From Incurvaria masculella (lineage: Eukaryota > Arthropoda > Insecta > Lepidoptera > Incurvariidae): a stretch of DNA of 64,000 bases. Location of the stretch: contig OX335652.1 in assembly GCA_946894095.1 (NCBI GenBank), forward strand, positions 19,367,001 through 19,431,000, read 5' to 3'. Below are positions 41,616 to 51,843 of the stretch, one piece after another (within the stretch, counting starts at the first letter, position 1; every line of letters begins with the position of its first letter). The notes beneath the pieces are model-generated. The model was not told where the DNA came from and did not search any database. It saw nothing but the letters and a program-made list of their open reading frames with translations. A program made the translations under genes and the position numbers.

Positions 41616-41758
41616 ATAAACATTGAATATTTTTATTGAATATACCATATACGATAAAAAGTAAGTATTCATACTAGTATTCGTACCAGAACTTCCCAAA
41701 AATTTAAAAAATTAGAAAGATATTGACTATTTTCTGATATTTAAAAATACTGGTAATC

Positions 41759-42080
41759 GTTTTTAGGGTTCCGTACCCAAAGGATGAAAACGGAACCCTA
41801 TTACTAAGCCTCCGCTGTCCGTCCGTCCGTCCGTCCGTCCGTTTGTCCGTCTGTCCGTCTGTCACAGGGCTGTATCTCATGAACCGTAGCAGGTAGGAAG
41901 TTGAATTTTTCACAGATTATGTATTTATTTTGCTGCTATAACAACAAATAGGTAACATTATAAAATAATAAAAATTAAAGGGGGGCTCAATACAAACAAC
42001 TTGTTTTTTTTTTTGTAAATCTTGTACGATGGTACGGAACCTTTCGTGTACGAGTCCGACTGGCACTTGGCCGGTTTTTT
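41759..42080 (+). mobile_element. FamA copy, second of the tandem pair
   Basis: Longer GTCC array with GTTTGTCCGTCTGTCCGTCT at its end, and CGGAACCCTATTACTAAG intact. It therefore differs from its partner mainly in the array and small indels. Confidence 0.85.
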
Positions 42081-42576
42081 GCTTTATTTTTTTATGTACT
42101 AGATGACAATAGGGAATGTAAGCCATTCGATGTATGTATTTGAAAGTCTGTGTCTTTAGATTTAACTATAATATGTTTATTTAATATTACTAATGATAAT
42201 TTGTTTTTTTTTACATAAAATAATACTCATAGTCAGACTAAATATGAGTATCTATTGTCAATTTATATCTCACTCTATCGGATATTATATTGTAACTATA
42301 TGCCATTCTTTCGGTGAATACTGACGGATAATCAAACCTGGAACCTTAGTGTAAATTACCACAAAGTCGTCGGTCTTAACTATAGAAAGCTATTTATGTA
42401 CCTACATTCCCTACGTATCCGTTATCCATAAACAATAATTTTGTTCATATCGAGTTGTCACGCCGCGAGAGACTCCGATATATCACGCACTATCGCAGGC
42501 TCGCCCCGCGCCGCCGCCCCGTACAGCCTGCTCCGCCCACGATAACACTATTTACCTGAGCCCCTAGTACCAGTTA
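42081..42576. other. Spacer with a short GC-rich segment
   Basis: 42470-42545 (CTCGCCCCGCGCCGCCGCCC) is sharply GC-rich in AT-rich surroundings. No gene seen. Confidence 0.4.
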
Positions 42577-42815
42577 TTATTATTATTATTTATTTATATA
42601 CACTAGCAGCTTCAAGCTGTTGCGTGTACTTCAGGTGTTGAGTGCACTTTTTAAATATATATATTTTTTTTGTTTCTGTTAGGTATACTTATTAGTTTTA
42701 TTTTTAATCAAGTTGATTTTTAAAACTGTTAACTGATACAGCACTTATTACTTCTTGTGGTAGCTTGTTCCAAGAGTCCACTACTCGGTTGGTTAGAAAG
42801 TACTTCCTTGGGTTG
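42577..42815 (-). pseudogene. LINE 3' end with reverse-transcriptase C-terminal remnant
   Basis: The minus strand encodes NPRKYFLTNRVVDSWNKLP and VNSFKNQLD, the conserved WN-x-LP and FK-x-x-LD end of jockey/CR1-like LINE proteins, then a 3' region ending in (AAT)n, here ATTATTATTATTATT at 42577. 5' truncated; the upstream side is cut by FamI. Confidence 0.65.
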
Positions 42816-43143
42816 GAGTTGTCACCTAAATTGGCGTTTACGCCTAACTGATCGATTGGCGTTTTTAAGTGAATGGAGAAATTTAAGAGCACGCGCAGTG
42901 GGCGTTAAGCGAACTAACATTTGCTAGCCCGAGTTTGATTTGACAGCTTACTCATAGTCGCCGTAAATACGTTGACGTTCAACTTTGCGTTTCCATAAAA
43001 ATCGGTTTCAAGCAAGTCCGAGTTTGACTTTGAGAGCTTGAAGAAATAAATACACAGAATGTCTAGTAAAAACTTGAATGGAGTTTACGTTTTTACGTAT
43101 CTTCGAAGTTCCGTAAACGCCAATTTAGGTGAGAACTCGGACT
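42816..43143 (+). mobile_element. FamI, full length, beside a LINE remnant
   Basis: Ends GAGTTGTCACCTAAATTGGC and, inward from the right, GAGTTCTCACCTAAATTGGC. The interior is collinear with the copy at 22912. Confidence 0.75.
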
Positions 43144-43994
43144 AATCATTCTTGAACCCATTTGTCCGACGCTTCAAATCTTACAAATGCTTCATCGATT
43201 GTTTGAATGTTATCAAACAATGTTCTCTTGTTGGGAATTTGATGTTATTGTTTTGCCATGTGAATTGTAATCTAAGTGCATTCTACGAAGATATGAAGTG
43301 AATTCATCCATCTAGGATCCATATTAGGAGGTGAATGTGGCTCGGATTTATTTTGTTTTAGATATATAGCCTCAAAATAAACATGAATTAATATTACGAC
43401 TATTGATAGCTTTCATTTTAAAAACAAAAAAAAAACCACCAAATGAGTCAATATTTAGTAAATTAAATGTAACGTTTATACGTTGTTAAATGTATACGTT
43501 TTGTGTTTTTAATCAATTTATTTGAAATGCCTACTAATACCTGATTTACGTTAGGACCATACCTCCCTTAACATCCTGTATATGTCAAGTAAATTATGTA
43601 ATTATGTAGTAATTTATTCTCTTATGATATACTATATACTTTAGTTACTTATGCTATGTATCACTATTAATTAGTTTTTTTATTTGTGTATAAGTAATAT
43701 TTACGGCCCAAATTATTCAATCATTAATTGGTACTGTGCGATATATAGCCCAAGCTACAGAATAACGAAATTTTATTTTAACGTTTCGTCTCTCGTTACT
43801 TTTCTTGGTGGATGACCAAGTTTACTTAATAATGAGGGTTTAAGTTCTACCGGTTAGTTTGTGTTACGGTATATTTAAACACCATATTGCAATAACACCA
43901 GATAAATAAACCATCAATATAAAATTAATGTTACAACGCAATCAGATAAAAAAAGGCAGGAGTTGTGTCATCTAGCACTCAACATTATTAAAAC
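43144..43994. other. AT-rich spacer, nothing recognised
   Basis: No shared repeat and no convincing frame. Confidence 0.4.
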
Positions 43995-44470
43995 TACCAA
44001 CTCGTAGTAGTCACATGCAAACATAGTCGCCGACGTATTGGAGGGAACTGACTATAGGAACGAGTTTTTAGGGTTTCGTTCCCAAAGGGTGCCAGGAACC
44101 CTATTTCTAAGCCTCCGCTGTCTGTCCGTCCGTTCGTCCTTCCGTCCGTCCGTCCGTCTGTCACAGGGCTGAATCTCATGAACCGTAATAGGTAGGCAGC
44201 TGCATTTATCACAGAGTGTGTATTTATTTTGCCATACACTATGTTGTTGCTATAACAACAATTAGGTAAAATAAAAAAAAAACATTAAAAAATAAAGGGG
44301 TCGCATTCAAAAAACGTGATTTTGTGCGTTAAATCTTGTATGATGGTACGGAACCATTCGTGTGCTAGTCCGACGCGCACTTGGCCGGGTTTTAGAGCAC
44401 ATTCGCGAGTGGTGGCGATATTTAGACTGTATTACACTTCTCCTTGGTTTTCTCGTCTGTGCTTGCACAT
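43995..44470 (+). repeat. FamE copy split by FamA
   Basis: ACATGCAAACATAGTCGCCG and ACGTATTGGAGGG precede the insertion. AGAGCACATTCGCGAGTGGT and GGCGATATTTAGACTGT follow it, in the order of the copy at 12376. Confidence 0.65.
44065..44393 (+). mobile_element. FamA copy inside FamE
   Basis: Starts TTTTTAGGGTTTCGTTCCC and ends GACGCGCACTTGGCCGGG then TTTT. TTTT stands on both sides where the empty FamE copy has a single TTTT, consistent with a T-run duplication. TATGTTGTTGC is added mid-element. Confidence 0.87.
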
Positions 44471-46138
44471 GATATGGTCCGTACGGTAACACGTTTTGCA
44501 TCTGACCGCAACAAAAACGCCCATTTTGAGATCAGATCGTAACTCAGAAGTCCGATATTGCAGGCTGTTATCCAGTTGATATATCTTTAGTTAAGAGAAT
44601 TTCATGGAAGTGATTCTTGGCGATATTTTAAATTTTGACTGATAAATTAATGGCGATGCGTTGAAAATCATGCGTGAACCAATTTCATTGCGCTCTCCCG
44701 ATAGTATCGACATTGAGTGGGAGGGTCCAATGATTTCGCATGATATATTGATGGACAATATTATTTTCATCGGAATAAGGCCATGTTTATATGAATTGAT
44801 AAAATGAAAAAGTGAGTGAAGATAAAATAATTTAATATGACTGAGCGAAGAAAGGAGTTAGTTTGTGTTTGAGGCCTGTTTTATCATGGATCGATAAAGT
44901 TCTCAATGATTTACCGAGAAGATAAGTACGGCACCCAAGCTTAAAATCAAAGAATTGATACATACAATTCTTTTGAACATCTTTTGGACCAATCATTCCT
45001 AGACAATGCAAGCTATTTAGTACATACATTATTTATAAAACCGGAAACCAACTTAACAATGAAACCGCCACAAATTAAGTTGTGTTTTAGAAGACATTTA
45101 AATTTATAATTAGATTTATATCTAGGTTAGTACTATGACTTAAGGTGCTTATATTAATTGTCAATCAACATGTCCTTATTTGAATCTTTTGTATGAATAA
45201 TCTAAAAAACTGTAGCGACCTAGTGCTCTCTACTGAGAGCTGGTAGTTTCACATGCTACAAATCAACAAACCGATGCAATAGCAGCTAGTTAACATGGCT
45301 GGCGCTAGATGGCGCTTGCAGCTAGACATTAAGTCTATATCGCACTAACGAAGTTTACCAGCGAGATAACGCATATACAACATTCAAATCACGACTAGAG
45401 GAGAGCAGCTGCGCAGCCGTGAGTCTCAAGACCTGACCCACCTTTTCATCTCTCCACAAAACCTTTCAAATGTTCTTTACTAAATAAAAAAAATGCTTCG
45501 ATCCGCCTCTCTGTCGTGATATGACAAAATGTCAAACACCTTTTCATTATATTATTTAGTGTATGGATCAATAAAACACATTTGGTGCATAACATTTTAA
45601 ATAAATATTCAATCCATGGGGTACAATCGCCATAAAAATATAAATGTATTCCCGTAATACTATAAAATTCTATTTCCTTTACAAATGAAAGTATTATTAC
45701 GATCTCCCGAGAGTAAGCGCTTTATCAAATTGTATTTTCAATTGCATTATCGTAGCCACCATAAAACTCGGTCACGCTTATAAGATTAATTTTATTATTT
45801 TGTTATATTTGGTGTTCGATATAATTGAATTAAGTAGCTCGTTATAACGCAGAGAAAGGTACTTCAGGGTGGTGATGTGTAGTCGGCAGTTCGGGCTCGC
45901 TACCACCAGCTGTTTTTGAGGCACTTAACGACTATTTCATCAAGTGAAATTGCTTTTTAATTGTAATTATCTGTTTTTAATACTTGGAAAAGTATGATGA
46001 ATATAATAGCTTTATTGAGGTCATTTCCTCAAACGCACTTAGCTAACAACTCAAAACATTATCATTCGTTACGGTCTGATCGTAATGATATTTTTTTTAA
46101 ATTTTACCTCATAAAAAAAACCCTCGTACCTTGCTATT
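44471..46138. other. Spacer, nothing recognised
   Basis: The longest stretch here without a recognised element. 45225-45330 has CTCTCTACTGAGAGC, a small palindrome, and GCTGGCGCTAGATGGCGCTT. Frames are short and without motifs. Confidence 0.4.
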
Positions 46139-46255
46139 TTTAACCGACTTCCAAAAAAGGAGGTTCTTAATTCGAATGTAAGTTTTTTTGTATGTTTGTT
46201 ACGCGATTACTCCGCCAAGCACGAATTGATTTAGATTATTCTTTTTTGTATGGCA
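46139..46255 (+). mobile_element. FamG 5' end, truncated
   Basis: TTAACCGACTTCCAAAAAAG, GAGGTTCTTAATTCGA, TTTTTTGTATGTTTGTTACG and GAATTGATTTAGATTATTC follow the FamG copy at 55500, then stop. Confidence 0.6.
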
Positions 46256-46261
46256 AGAACT

Positions 46262-46588
46262 GCTGTCACCGTCATTAAATTAGCCCAACCCACACATTCC
46301 CGAAATAAATAGGTGTCATGCTAGAACCTTCCCTTTATTAGAACGGCTACATTGAACAAGATGGAAAATTTAGTATTTACGTAATATTTACTGCCGCTTT
46401 GACCATCTTTTCATCAGAAGCGATAGTAACAAACCTACAGATATACATGTATTCCGAACTATGGAACAACTCGAATTCGTGACGAAATGCACTTACCTAA
46501 TTTAGAAAAAATGCATGAATGGAGAGGGGTTCGCACCCATGAGCTCTCTCGTGGAAAACAAGTGCCTGCGCTCGTGAGCTACTAGCCT
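46262..46588 (-). mobile_element. SINE-B, old degenerate copy
   Basis: Complement keeps the head (GGTGCGAACCCCTCTCC as a B box), GTGCATTTCGTCACGAATTC, CGATGGTCAAAGCGGCAG-type body and GGGCTAATTTAATGACGG. Many substitutions; one of the oldest SINEs here. Confidence 0.6.
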
Positions 46589-47244
46589 CTAAAAATGCAT
46601 TTTTTTTTATCCAGGAGCCAAAAAGTTTTTATATATACTTCAGTTACACATTTGATATCTGAGAAGCGTTCGCAATTTCGACGTATTGAGGGTTATTTTT
46701 TTCATTTTCAATCTTCCGATTAAATGTCACAATGACAACAAGGGAGGGTAAGGGGAGGGGATAGGGTTACTAAAGGGGTGACGTCATACCCACGTGACGT
46801 CTGGGTGGGGGAATAAGGGTGCGCTATCAACAAAATGCATCTCCAGATATTTGCTGGATGTCTAATTTTACGAGTTTTGCCGAGCTATTTCAATTGCAAG
46901 CAGTGAATGGGTCTCAATCTTGTTGGCACTTAGTTGGATAGCTGTTTAGTTCCTGGCAACTACCCGACAAAAATAAATGAGTAAGTTTAACACAACAATG
47001 AAATACTATCTTAAAGTTGTAACGGTATTGTTTCAATAAGTGTAGTGTCTGTTTTATTTGCTAGACAAATCAATGATCTAAATGAATAAAATAAATGTAT
47101 TAATTAAACATGTAGTTTAACTTTAGCACTAAAAATTAATTTTGTTAATTTTCTTCATATTCTAGAACGTTATATTTATTGAATATTTTTATTTATTGCT
47201 TACAGACAGTCTTTCGAGATACCTGCAGCTTTGATATCCCTATC
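46589..47244. other. Spacer containing a G-rich tract
   Basis: Apart from the G-rich tract listed next, no element or gene recognised. Confidence 0.4.
46741..46820. other. G-rich tract with CRE-like and E-box-like sites
   Basis: GGGAGGGTAAGGGGAGGGG fits the G-quadruplex pattern of four G runs with short loops; more G runs follow. TGACGTCA (46779-46786) and CACGTGACGTC (from 46791) match the CREB/ATF and E-box consensus sequences. No gene start is visible nearby, so function is unproven. Confidence 0.4.
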
Positions 47245-47290
47245 AAAAACCGCCCAAGTGCGAGTCGGACTTGCAAAATAAGGCTTCCTG
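47245..47290 (-). mobile_element. FamA 3'-end fragment fused to a LINE
   Basis: TCAAAAACCGCCCAAGTGCG, AGTCGGACTTGCAAAATAAG: only the last 45 or so bases of FamA. It adds LFCKSDSHLGGF and a stop to the LINE frame on the minus strand. Confidence 0.7.
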
Positions 47291-47975
47291 GATAGTGTAG
47301 TAGCTTTTTTTTATTAATACTGATTTCAATTTGCTCTTAAAACATTTATCTCCTAATTTCCTAATCTCCTCTGGAATTTTGTTGTATAACCTAATACTAT
47401 TGCATATAAAACTTTTTGAAAATTTTGATGACCTATGCTTAACATTTTGTAAATCAGTTTTATGTCTAGTATCGTAGTCATGTACATCAGCATTTAAGGT
47501 ATTATGGTGCTTATATTTCCTAGCATGGCAGATATTTTGATACACATATGCGCTAGGTAGGGTCATAATTCCTATTTCGCTGAATACATTCCTACAAGAA
47601 TCTATAGCTTTCATGCTAAGAATACAACGCAAGGCTCTTTTTTGCAAGACAAATATTATATTTGCTTCTGCTGCATTTCCCCAAAACATTAGTCCATACA
47701 ACATGAGACTATCGAAGTAAGCAAAGTAGACAGTTTTTGCAGCTTGCGTGCCACAGAGTTCCTTGATTTTTTTAATGGCATAACAGGCTGAGCTCAGTTT
47801 ACCAGCAAGACTGTCTATGTGGGGTTTCCAGCAGAATCTATTGTCAATTATTAATCCCAGAAAAGTTAATTCATTAGCCATGTTTAACGATAATTCCTCT
47901 GTAGTATTGGTTACGTCTTCATTATTTTTACGCCTATGTGCCCCAAGAACAAAATGCATTTGCAGTATTTCCAGC
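47291..47975 (-). pseudogene. LINE reverse transcriptase, C-terminal fragment
   Basis: About 225 codons without stop from the region just after the reverse-transcriptase catalytic core. It shows FLGLIIDNRFCWKPHID, KLSSACYAIKKIKELC, DSLMLYGLMFWG, QKRALRCI, DYDTRHKTDL and IRLYNKIPEEIR, the series that closes jockey/CR1-type LINE ORF2 proteins. The polymerase YADD core and endonuclease are missing: it is 5' truncated, as expected of incomplete reverse transcription. The 3' end stops at FamA without its own tail. The uninterrupted frame suggests a fairly young insertion. Clade not settled. Confidence 0.85.
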
Positions 47976-48245
47976 CTTGCAGTATATTCGTAAAGTAGTT
48001 CTTTTTACTGGGCTCTTTCTTCAATTAATGTGTCCTTTGTTCACGGTCGATCGAACCATCGCTGAGTCATAAGCCTTTTTCCTAGGGTACTTTTTGTTTT
48101 ATAAAAAAATAAGTTCTCTTGGCTATGTATAATTGTACTCTATCGAATAAATTATTTTCTATTCTATTCTATTATATTATACATATTATACATACATGTC
48201 ACATTCCTTGGAATAAGCGACGTACCTGCTCAGTACGAAAAAGTA
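47976..48245 (-). repeat. FamF copy, interrupted
   Basis: Complement of CCAGCCTTGCAGTATATTCG, TTAATGTGTCCTTTGTTCAC and GGTCGATCG. After 48061-48185 it resumes with GTCACATTCCTTGGAATAAG and CGACGTACCTGCTCAGTACG. The insert ends ATAAATTATTTTCTATTCTA with TTCTA repeats, like a short LINE tail in plus orientation. Confidence 0.6.
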
Positions 48246-48761
48246 AATTTACTTGTTTCTTAAATATTTGGAGTACACACAGGTAAAACACTAAATTAAT
48301 ATTAAATTTCGAAATTCAACAATTAATGCCGTATGCAACAGTTCATGAGAGATATCAATTCATTCAACGCAGATGCACCTCTAAATTAATTCCGAAACCC
48401 TAACAAAATGCCACCCCCAGACTCTCATGCAGCATGTCATGTTGACTTTATTTCGGCACACAACAGAGATAATGGTTCGGTTTCCTCCTATCTATCTAAA
48501 AACACAATCGCGAATCTATAAATACGAAATAATGAATCCACTACGAAACTTGGACTAGCCCTGATAAAAACCATATTTTGTATGAGTCGCCACCCCGGCA
48601 CGTTTTAGCGACAGAATTTAATAGAAAGCGCTCGTCGACACGTGCCGTAGCCATTTCACAGTTCAGAATTATCGCGAACTGAAAAATGTTTTGATGTTTT
48701 TAAGGGGTGGCCATTGAGTAAGTAAGGACGGGAGACGCGAAATAAACTCACATTTTAATTT
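48246..48761. other. Spacer, nothing recognised
   Basis: 48305-48365 (AATTAATGCCGTATGCAACA, GTTCATGAGAGATATC) weakly resembles the FamD interior; otherwise unclassified. Confidence 0.35.
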
Positions 48762-48868
48762 ATGTCACTGGTCATGGGTGACTAATACCACCACTATTGG
48801 TATGATATTAGACCTACACACTTCAAGGGAACTAGTCGCCTTGCCGGGTTACATTGAACTGAGCCCGT

Positions 48869-49207
48869 AGTCCCAGCTGTCACCTAAATTGGCGTTACGG
48901 CAAACCGATCGACTCGCGTTTTTAAATGTATAGAGAAATTGAAGAGCGCGCGCAGTGGGCATTAAGCGAGCTAACATTTGCGAGTCCGGGTTTGATTTGA
49001 CAGCTTACTCAACGTTGCCGTTAATACATCGACGTTGCCGTTTACATGCAATGTACAAAATTTTCATAAAAATCGTAAGTTCTAGTTTGGCTTTGACAGC
49101 TTAAAGAATTAAAACCACAGAATATCTAATAAAAACTTGTATGGAGTTTGACGTTTTTACGACACTTTGAAGTTTCGTAAACGCCAGTTTAGGTGACTAA
49201 TGGGACC
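48869..49207 (+). mobile_element. FamI inside SINE-C
   Basis: Starts GTCCCAGCTGTCACCTAAAT and ends, read inward, GGTCCCATTAGTCACCTAAA. The interior matches the copy at 22912, with GCATTAAGCGAGCTAACATT. Confidence 0.75.
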
Positions 49208-49302
49208 AGCAGCTCTGGATAAAAAACACGGCCAGCAGTAATTTCAGCTTCGACCATCGTTCATTGAATGCGATGGTCCCAACCTGGACGCGATTAACTT
49301 AA

Positions 49303-49661
49303 GGGGGTGTTAACACCTGATTCCATTCATTTCTATGAGGACGTAAGTAAAAAAACATTGATTTTTATTCAAAAATAAGTACGACGAATTCCGATAATCA
49401 AAAATGTACATAATTATAGATTGATGGTCTAGCCATAATTTAAAGACAAAGCTGTAAGAACCATTTATATACATAAACATTCATAAACAAATTTGAACGA
49501 ATAGATAAATATAATTATATTTTTAAAGTAAAGCTAAACAATCAAATTAGCTTTAATCTTTTTGAAATTTTAAAATCAGCTTAAGTTATATTTCAAAATA
49601 ATAAATTGTGATTTCACTTACATCCTTATGGAAATGTATGCAATCATGTGCTAAAATCCCC
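49303..49661. mobile_element. TTAA-flanked element (359 bp), single copy here
   Basis: TTAA at 49299-49302 and 49662-49665. About 48-bp inverted ends: left GGGGGTGTTAACACCTGATT then CATTCATTTCTATGAGGACG; right, inward, GGGGATTTTAGCACATGATT then CATACATTTCCATAAGGATG. The AT-rich interior is non-coding; piggyBac-like by target. Confidence 0.75.
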
Positions 49662-49892
49662 TTAAGAAAGGGGACCTACCGTTTAACGTGGAATCCGAAC
49701 CACGAACGATGAATCCCTAGTTGGCTCTCACGACATGAACGGAAAAAAATCCCTATAGCGACATAAAGTGATAACGCATACATAGATGGTAGCGTTGGCC
49801 AGTGAGTTCGCTTACGGATTCGCCCACTCCTGACATTCCCGAGCTCCAACGAAGAACACGTAAAAACCGCACAGTGCGCCGTCGGCGGTTGG

Positions 49893-50112
49893 GTTCTGGA
49901 TTGGTGACCATTTTCAACCGTTGAGGCTGGCCGCGGTTCGCATTCCACGTAAAACTGTAGGTCCGTTTCCTTACTTACTAGGTGGTTGGTACGATGGTCG
50001 GAGCGGCAATGATAATTGTCCGTGTTTTCTAACCAGTTCAATGTAGCCGAGCAATACAAGAAAGGTTCTGGCGTGGCACCTAGTTCCCATGTGGTGTGTT
50101 AGGCTTATATCT
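49893..50112 (+). mobile_element. SINE-C, plus strand, facing an inverted SINE-C
   Basis: GATTGGTGACCATTTTCAAC (end of the 5S part), GAGGCTGGCCGCGGTTCGC, ACTAGGTGGTTGGTACGATG (short deletion) and CACCTAGTTCCCATGTGGTG. With the minus-strand copy ending near 49725 it makes an inverted pair about 170 bp apart. Confidence 0.7.
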
Positions 50113-50671
50113 GATCCTCAGTTTGGTATTTGCCATAAAAATAAGAACATTCCATGTTACACGTCACCATTTTTTAAGCGAACTGACTACGCCCAGTGCA
50201 ATATTACTTACACATGGCTATACGCTGCCGCTGTACGAATGAGTTTAAGTCGCCACTGCAGTCCTTCATTACTCGATGGGGGTGGCCCACTTGGACCCGG
50301 TTAGAAGTTTAATCAAAGATTTATGTGATGATAACGACAATATTAAATTAGCGTTATGAAATAAAGGCATGGGCTTGTGCCGTTTTCGTTTTGCTAATGT
50401 ATAAGAGAAAATATTTTGACATTGCTTCATTTTTCAATTAACTTAAAATAATATTAGTTTTTTATTCGGTTAAATTATTGTAATGATAAAATATGTCAAT
50501 AAATTATCAGTATAGCTTCAGAATTTAAAATGAAAATGTGTTTTTAATATCAGCGTGAAACATGATATGGTAATAAAAAACCTTACATAAAATTACCTAT
50601 AACATCTATTGTTAGAGAAGAAATAATTAATTTGGACCGCAATGGTACCTTATGTCTATGCTATGTAAAAT
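50113..50671. other. AT-rich spacer, nothing recognised
   Basis: No shared repeat; the frame entering from the left is a repeat by-product. Confidence 0.4.
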
Positions 50672-50960
50672 AACATGAATGGCTAATATCACACCTACTA
50701 CGCTAGTTATATTAACTCAACCACAATGGTACTGCTGCATTTAACTGGGCGGAAAATACAGACAAAGACATTTTCATTAAATGCGATTGTCCAACCGAGG
50801 TGGGATTAAACCGTACACTTAGTAAGTAATGAACAGCATCTACAATTTTACGCGAAACCTATACCTCGTCTGAAAACGGTCACCCATCCAGAATTTAAAG
50901 AACTGCTTAACCTGGTTTTTCGTCACTGCAATGGGCAATCAAGGAGATTCTGAGGAATTC
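50672..50960 (-). mobile_element. SINE-C, old degenerate copy
   Basis: ATGAATGGCTAATATCACAC, ACTGGGCGGAAAATACAGAC, ACGGTCACCCATCCAGAATT and CTGCTTAACCTGGTTTTTCG keep the minus-strand SINE-C order including part of the 5S head, with heavy divergence. Confidence 0.6.
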
Positions 50961-51019
50961 GGAATTAGTCTCAACACTGGAATCTGACATATTGTAATAT
51001 TATATATATACATATCACT

Positions 51020-51843
51020 TCACTACATAGTATAAAACAAAGTCGCTTTCTCTGTCCCTATATCCCTATATCCCCATGTATGCTTAAATCTTTAAAACTA
51101 CGCAACGGATTTTGATGCGGTTTTTTTTAATAGATAGAATGATTAAAGAGGTTTATATGTATAATAACATCCATTAAATAGTGGAGAAATACTGTTATTT
51201 TTGAGGTTTCCAATGTGATGTCGTACAAAATTTCATTTTTTCCGCTTACATTGTAAACGTAGGCTGAACCCTCCGATATTTATCAAAATAATGTACTAAC
51301 TATTATACACATTGAAAAGGTCTACAGAAAACTCCGCGATGGTATATGTCTATCTCTTATGGATATCCCGCAATAACATTTTTTTGCCATTTACTTTTTA
51401 CGACAAATAATGGCTAATTTTGGAAGCGATTTTAACCAATACAGCATTAATCCTTATCCAATTAAATACCTTAAATACATTGTTTATTCAATATAGATCT
51501 ATATGGACGTTTACAGCATATGATTTAAATGAATATTTTCGAAGTTATTACAGATTTAAAAATTGCGGGACGTAGCGTTTGCGGCGGTACCGGCCGGCCG
51601 GGGCGGAATAAATAGTGCGTCGGAGGCCGCGGTTCTCCCTATAGCACTTTGAATTTAGCAGCGATCGGACGCGTTTATTATCGGATCTCTCTAATATCTT
51701 ATAATCATCTAATAATATTTTATTTTTTTTTATTTAAAATATTTCAATTAGGAATATAAAAAGGGTGTATTTATGCATCATGGAGTCAAAATAATATTTT
51801 TTAAATGATATTATGCCCGTGCAATGCCGGGACGGGCTGCTAG
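51020..51843 (+). mobile_element. HelN: non-autonomous Helitron-like element, copy 2
   Basis: Starts TCACTACATAGTATAAAACA (an alternative TC lies five bases upstream) and ends CCCGTGCAATGCCGGGACGG then GCTGCTAG, followed by T. Collinear with and inverted to the 39093 copy, about 11 kb away, including GGCGGTACCGGCCGGCCGGG. No coding frame. Confidence 0.75.

Larger units (their letters stand above)
41186..42080 (+). repeat. Tandem duplication of FamA plus its left flank
   Basis: Two units of about 430-470 bp. Each begins TTTTTATAAACATTGAATAT, passes CCATATACGAT, AAGTATTCATA, AGATATTGACTATTTTCTGA and ATTTAAAAATACTGGTAAT, and ends in FamA. Unit 1 ends and unit 2 starts at the T run closing the first FamA. 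Confidence 0.8.
48762..49725 (-). mobile_element. SINE-C split by FamI and a TTAA element
   Basis: Complement order is kept in three blocks: the tail (48762-48862: TTATGTCACTGGTCATGG, GGGAACTAGTCGCC), the body (49208-49298: TTCGACCATCGTTCATTG, GCGATGGTCCCAACC) and the upstream body (49666-49700: GGGGACCTACCGTTTAACGT, GGAATCCGAACCACG). Two different elements fill the gaps. Confidence 0.65.
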
